Shown here: positions 63,826 to 64,000 of the stretch, piece after piece | Numbering within the stretch: position 1 is the first letter of the stretch | Layout: each line of letters begins with the position of its first letter | From: Desulfuromonadaceae bacterium | GTDB taxonomy: Bacteria > Desulfobacterota > Desulfuromonadia > Desulfuromonadales > Desulfuromonadaceae | DNA length: 64,000 bases | Reading direction: 5' to 3' | Assembly: GCA_016936455.1 (NCBI GenBank) | Contig: JAFGXV010000049.1 | Location: 1-64,000 of the forward strand | Made by a program: the position numbers and the translations under genes | Notes under the pieces: model-generated | What the model saw: only the letters and a program-made list of their open reading frames with translations | What the model was told of the DNA's origin: nothing | Databases searched by the model: none

Positions 63826-64000
63826 TTAAGCCTCAATGCCCGTAATCCTGAGCCGTGTGATGGGCTGACGGTGTCCATAGGTCTTGCGATACCCTTGACG
63901 GCGCTTGGATTTGAAGACAAGAACCTTCTTGTCTTTTCCCTGCTCAACGATGCGAGCCGTTACCTTTGCGCCAGGCAATAGAGGTGCTCCGATTTTTACC
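63826..64000 (-). CDS. rplU: 50S ribosomal protein bL21 (partial)
   Basis: The C-terminal 57 or so residues are visible: [20 protein letters not shown], then [19 protein letters not shown], ending GIEA. The bL21 signature (KRRKxYxKxxGHRQ) is clear. The 5' end lies beyond the right edge of the window. Confidence 0.97.
   Translation of the reverse strand, partial: VKIGAPLLPGAKVTARIVEQGKDKKVLVFKSKRRQGYRKTYGHRQPITRLRITGIEA

Noticed and set aside
1-64000. CRISPR arrays, tRNA/rRNA genes, insertion sequences or prophage
   Set aside because: I saw no regularly spaced direct repeats, cloverleaf genes, transposase or phage proteins in the window; the only repeats are haem-motif blocks and short palindromes.

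Overview
The window reads as chromosome of a strict or facultative anaerobe of the Desulfuromonadales/Geobacterales group (Desulfobacterota, former Deltaproteobacteria). The evidence is four large multihaem c-type cytochromes with up to 20 CXXCH motifs, a nine-haem CbcL-like and a seven-haem CbcBA-like quinone oxidoreductase, an Ext-type outer-membrane conduit, haem-binding periplasmic sensors, an oxygen-sensitive class III ribonucleotide reductase and a sigma-54 response regulator. I see no tRNA, rRNA, CRISPR array, insertion sequence or prophage. The name assignments rest on protein motifs read by eye; no database search was possible.

Layout. (1) 1-6.2 kb, minus strand: a DMT-type membrane protein, a periplasmic DsrE-like protein, CheD, then an operon of three modular multihaem cytochromes (12, 20 and 12 haems) and a Sel1/TPR protein. 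(2) 6.5-20.5 kb, plus strand: MetY, a membrane protein, the run pepN / 5-oxoprolinase / frameshifted diguanylate cyclase / engB / glutamine amidotransferase, then CbiET, PilZ and Dus. (3) 20.8-30.8 kb: the respiratory island, with cbcL, a small membrane protein, a dihaem sensor kinase, a convergent sigma-54 regulator (BccR-like), cbcA-cbcB, a stand-alone dihaem sensor and small membrane proteins. A repeated palindrome (CTGTATA-N7-TATACAG) and several sigma-54 type -24/-12 elements tie this island together. (4) 30.9-43.7 kb: a NrdR-controlled class III ribonucleotide reductase whose glycyl-radical domain is a separate 48-residue gene, its activase, a lipoprotein, gatCAB, an HNH protein, mtnA, glnE and a TtcA-type protein. 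(5) 43.8-47.4 kb, minus strand: an Ext-like conduit (porin ExtI-like, small ExtJ-like protein, five-haem cytochrome). The cytochrome gene has an in-frame TGA followed by a stem-loop of bacterial SECIS type, so it is probably a selenoprotein. (6) 47.7-64.0 kb, minus strand: split archaeal-type glutamate synthase, ilvE, comF, gpmI, a LapB-like TPR protein, rlmH, rsfS, nadD, proA, proB, obgE, rpmA and the 3' end of rplU.

How the parts fit. CbcL and CbcBA homologues are known in Geobacter as inner-membrane quinol oxidases for low-potential extracellular acceptors. Here both sit around one sensor kinase/regulator pair and share a candidate operator, which suggests one regulon that senses redox through haem and switches menaquinol oxidases. 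The 12/20/12-haem operon carries one copy of the same motif and may be in that regulon. The remainder is housekeeping: translation, amino acid and nucleotide metabolism.

The strongest novel points are the probable selenocysteine in the five-haem cytochrome, the split ribonucleotide reductase, the shared operator/sigma-54 architecture and the 8+4 / 8+8+4 haem module design of the cytochrome operon.
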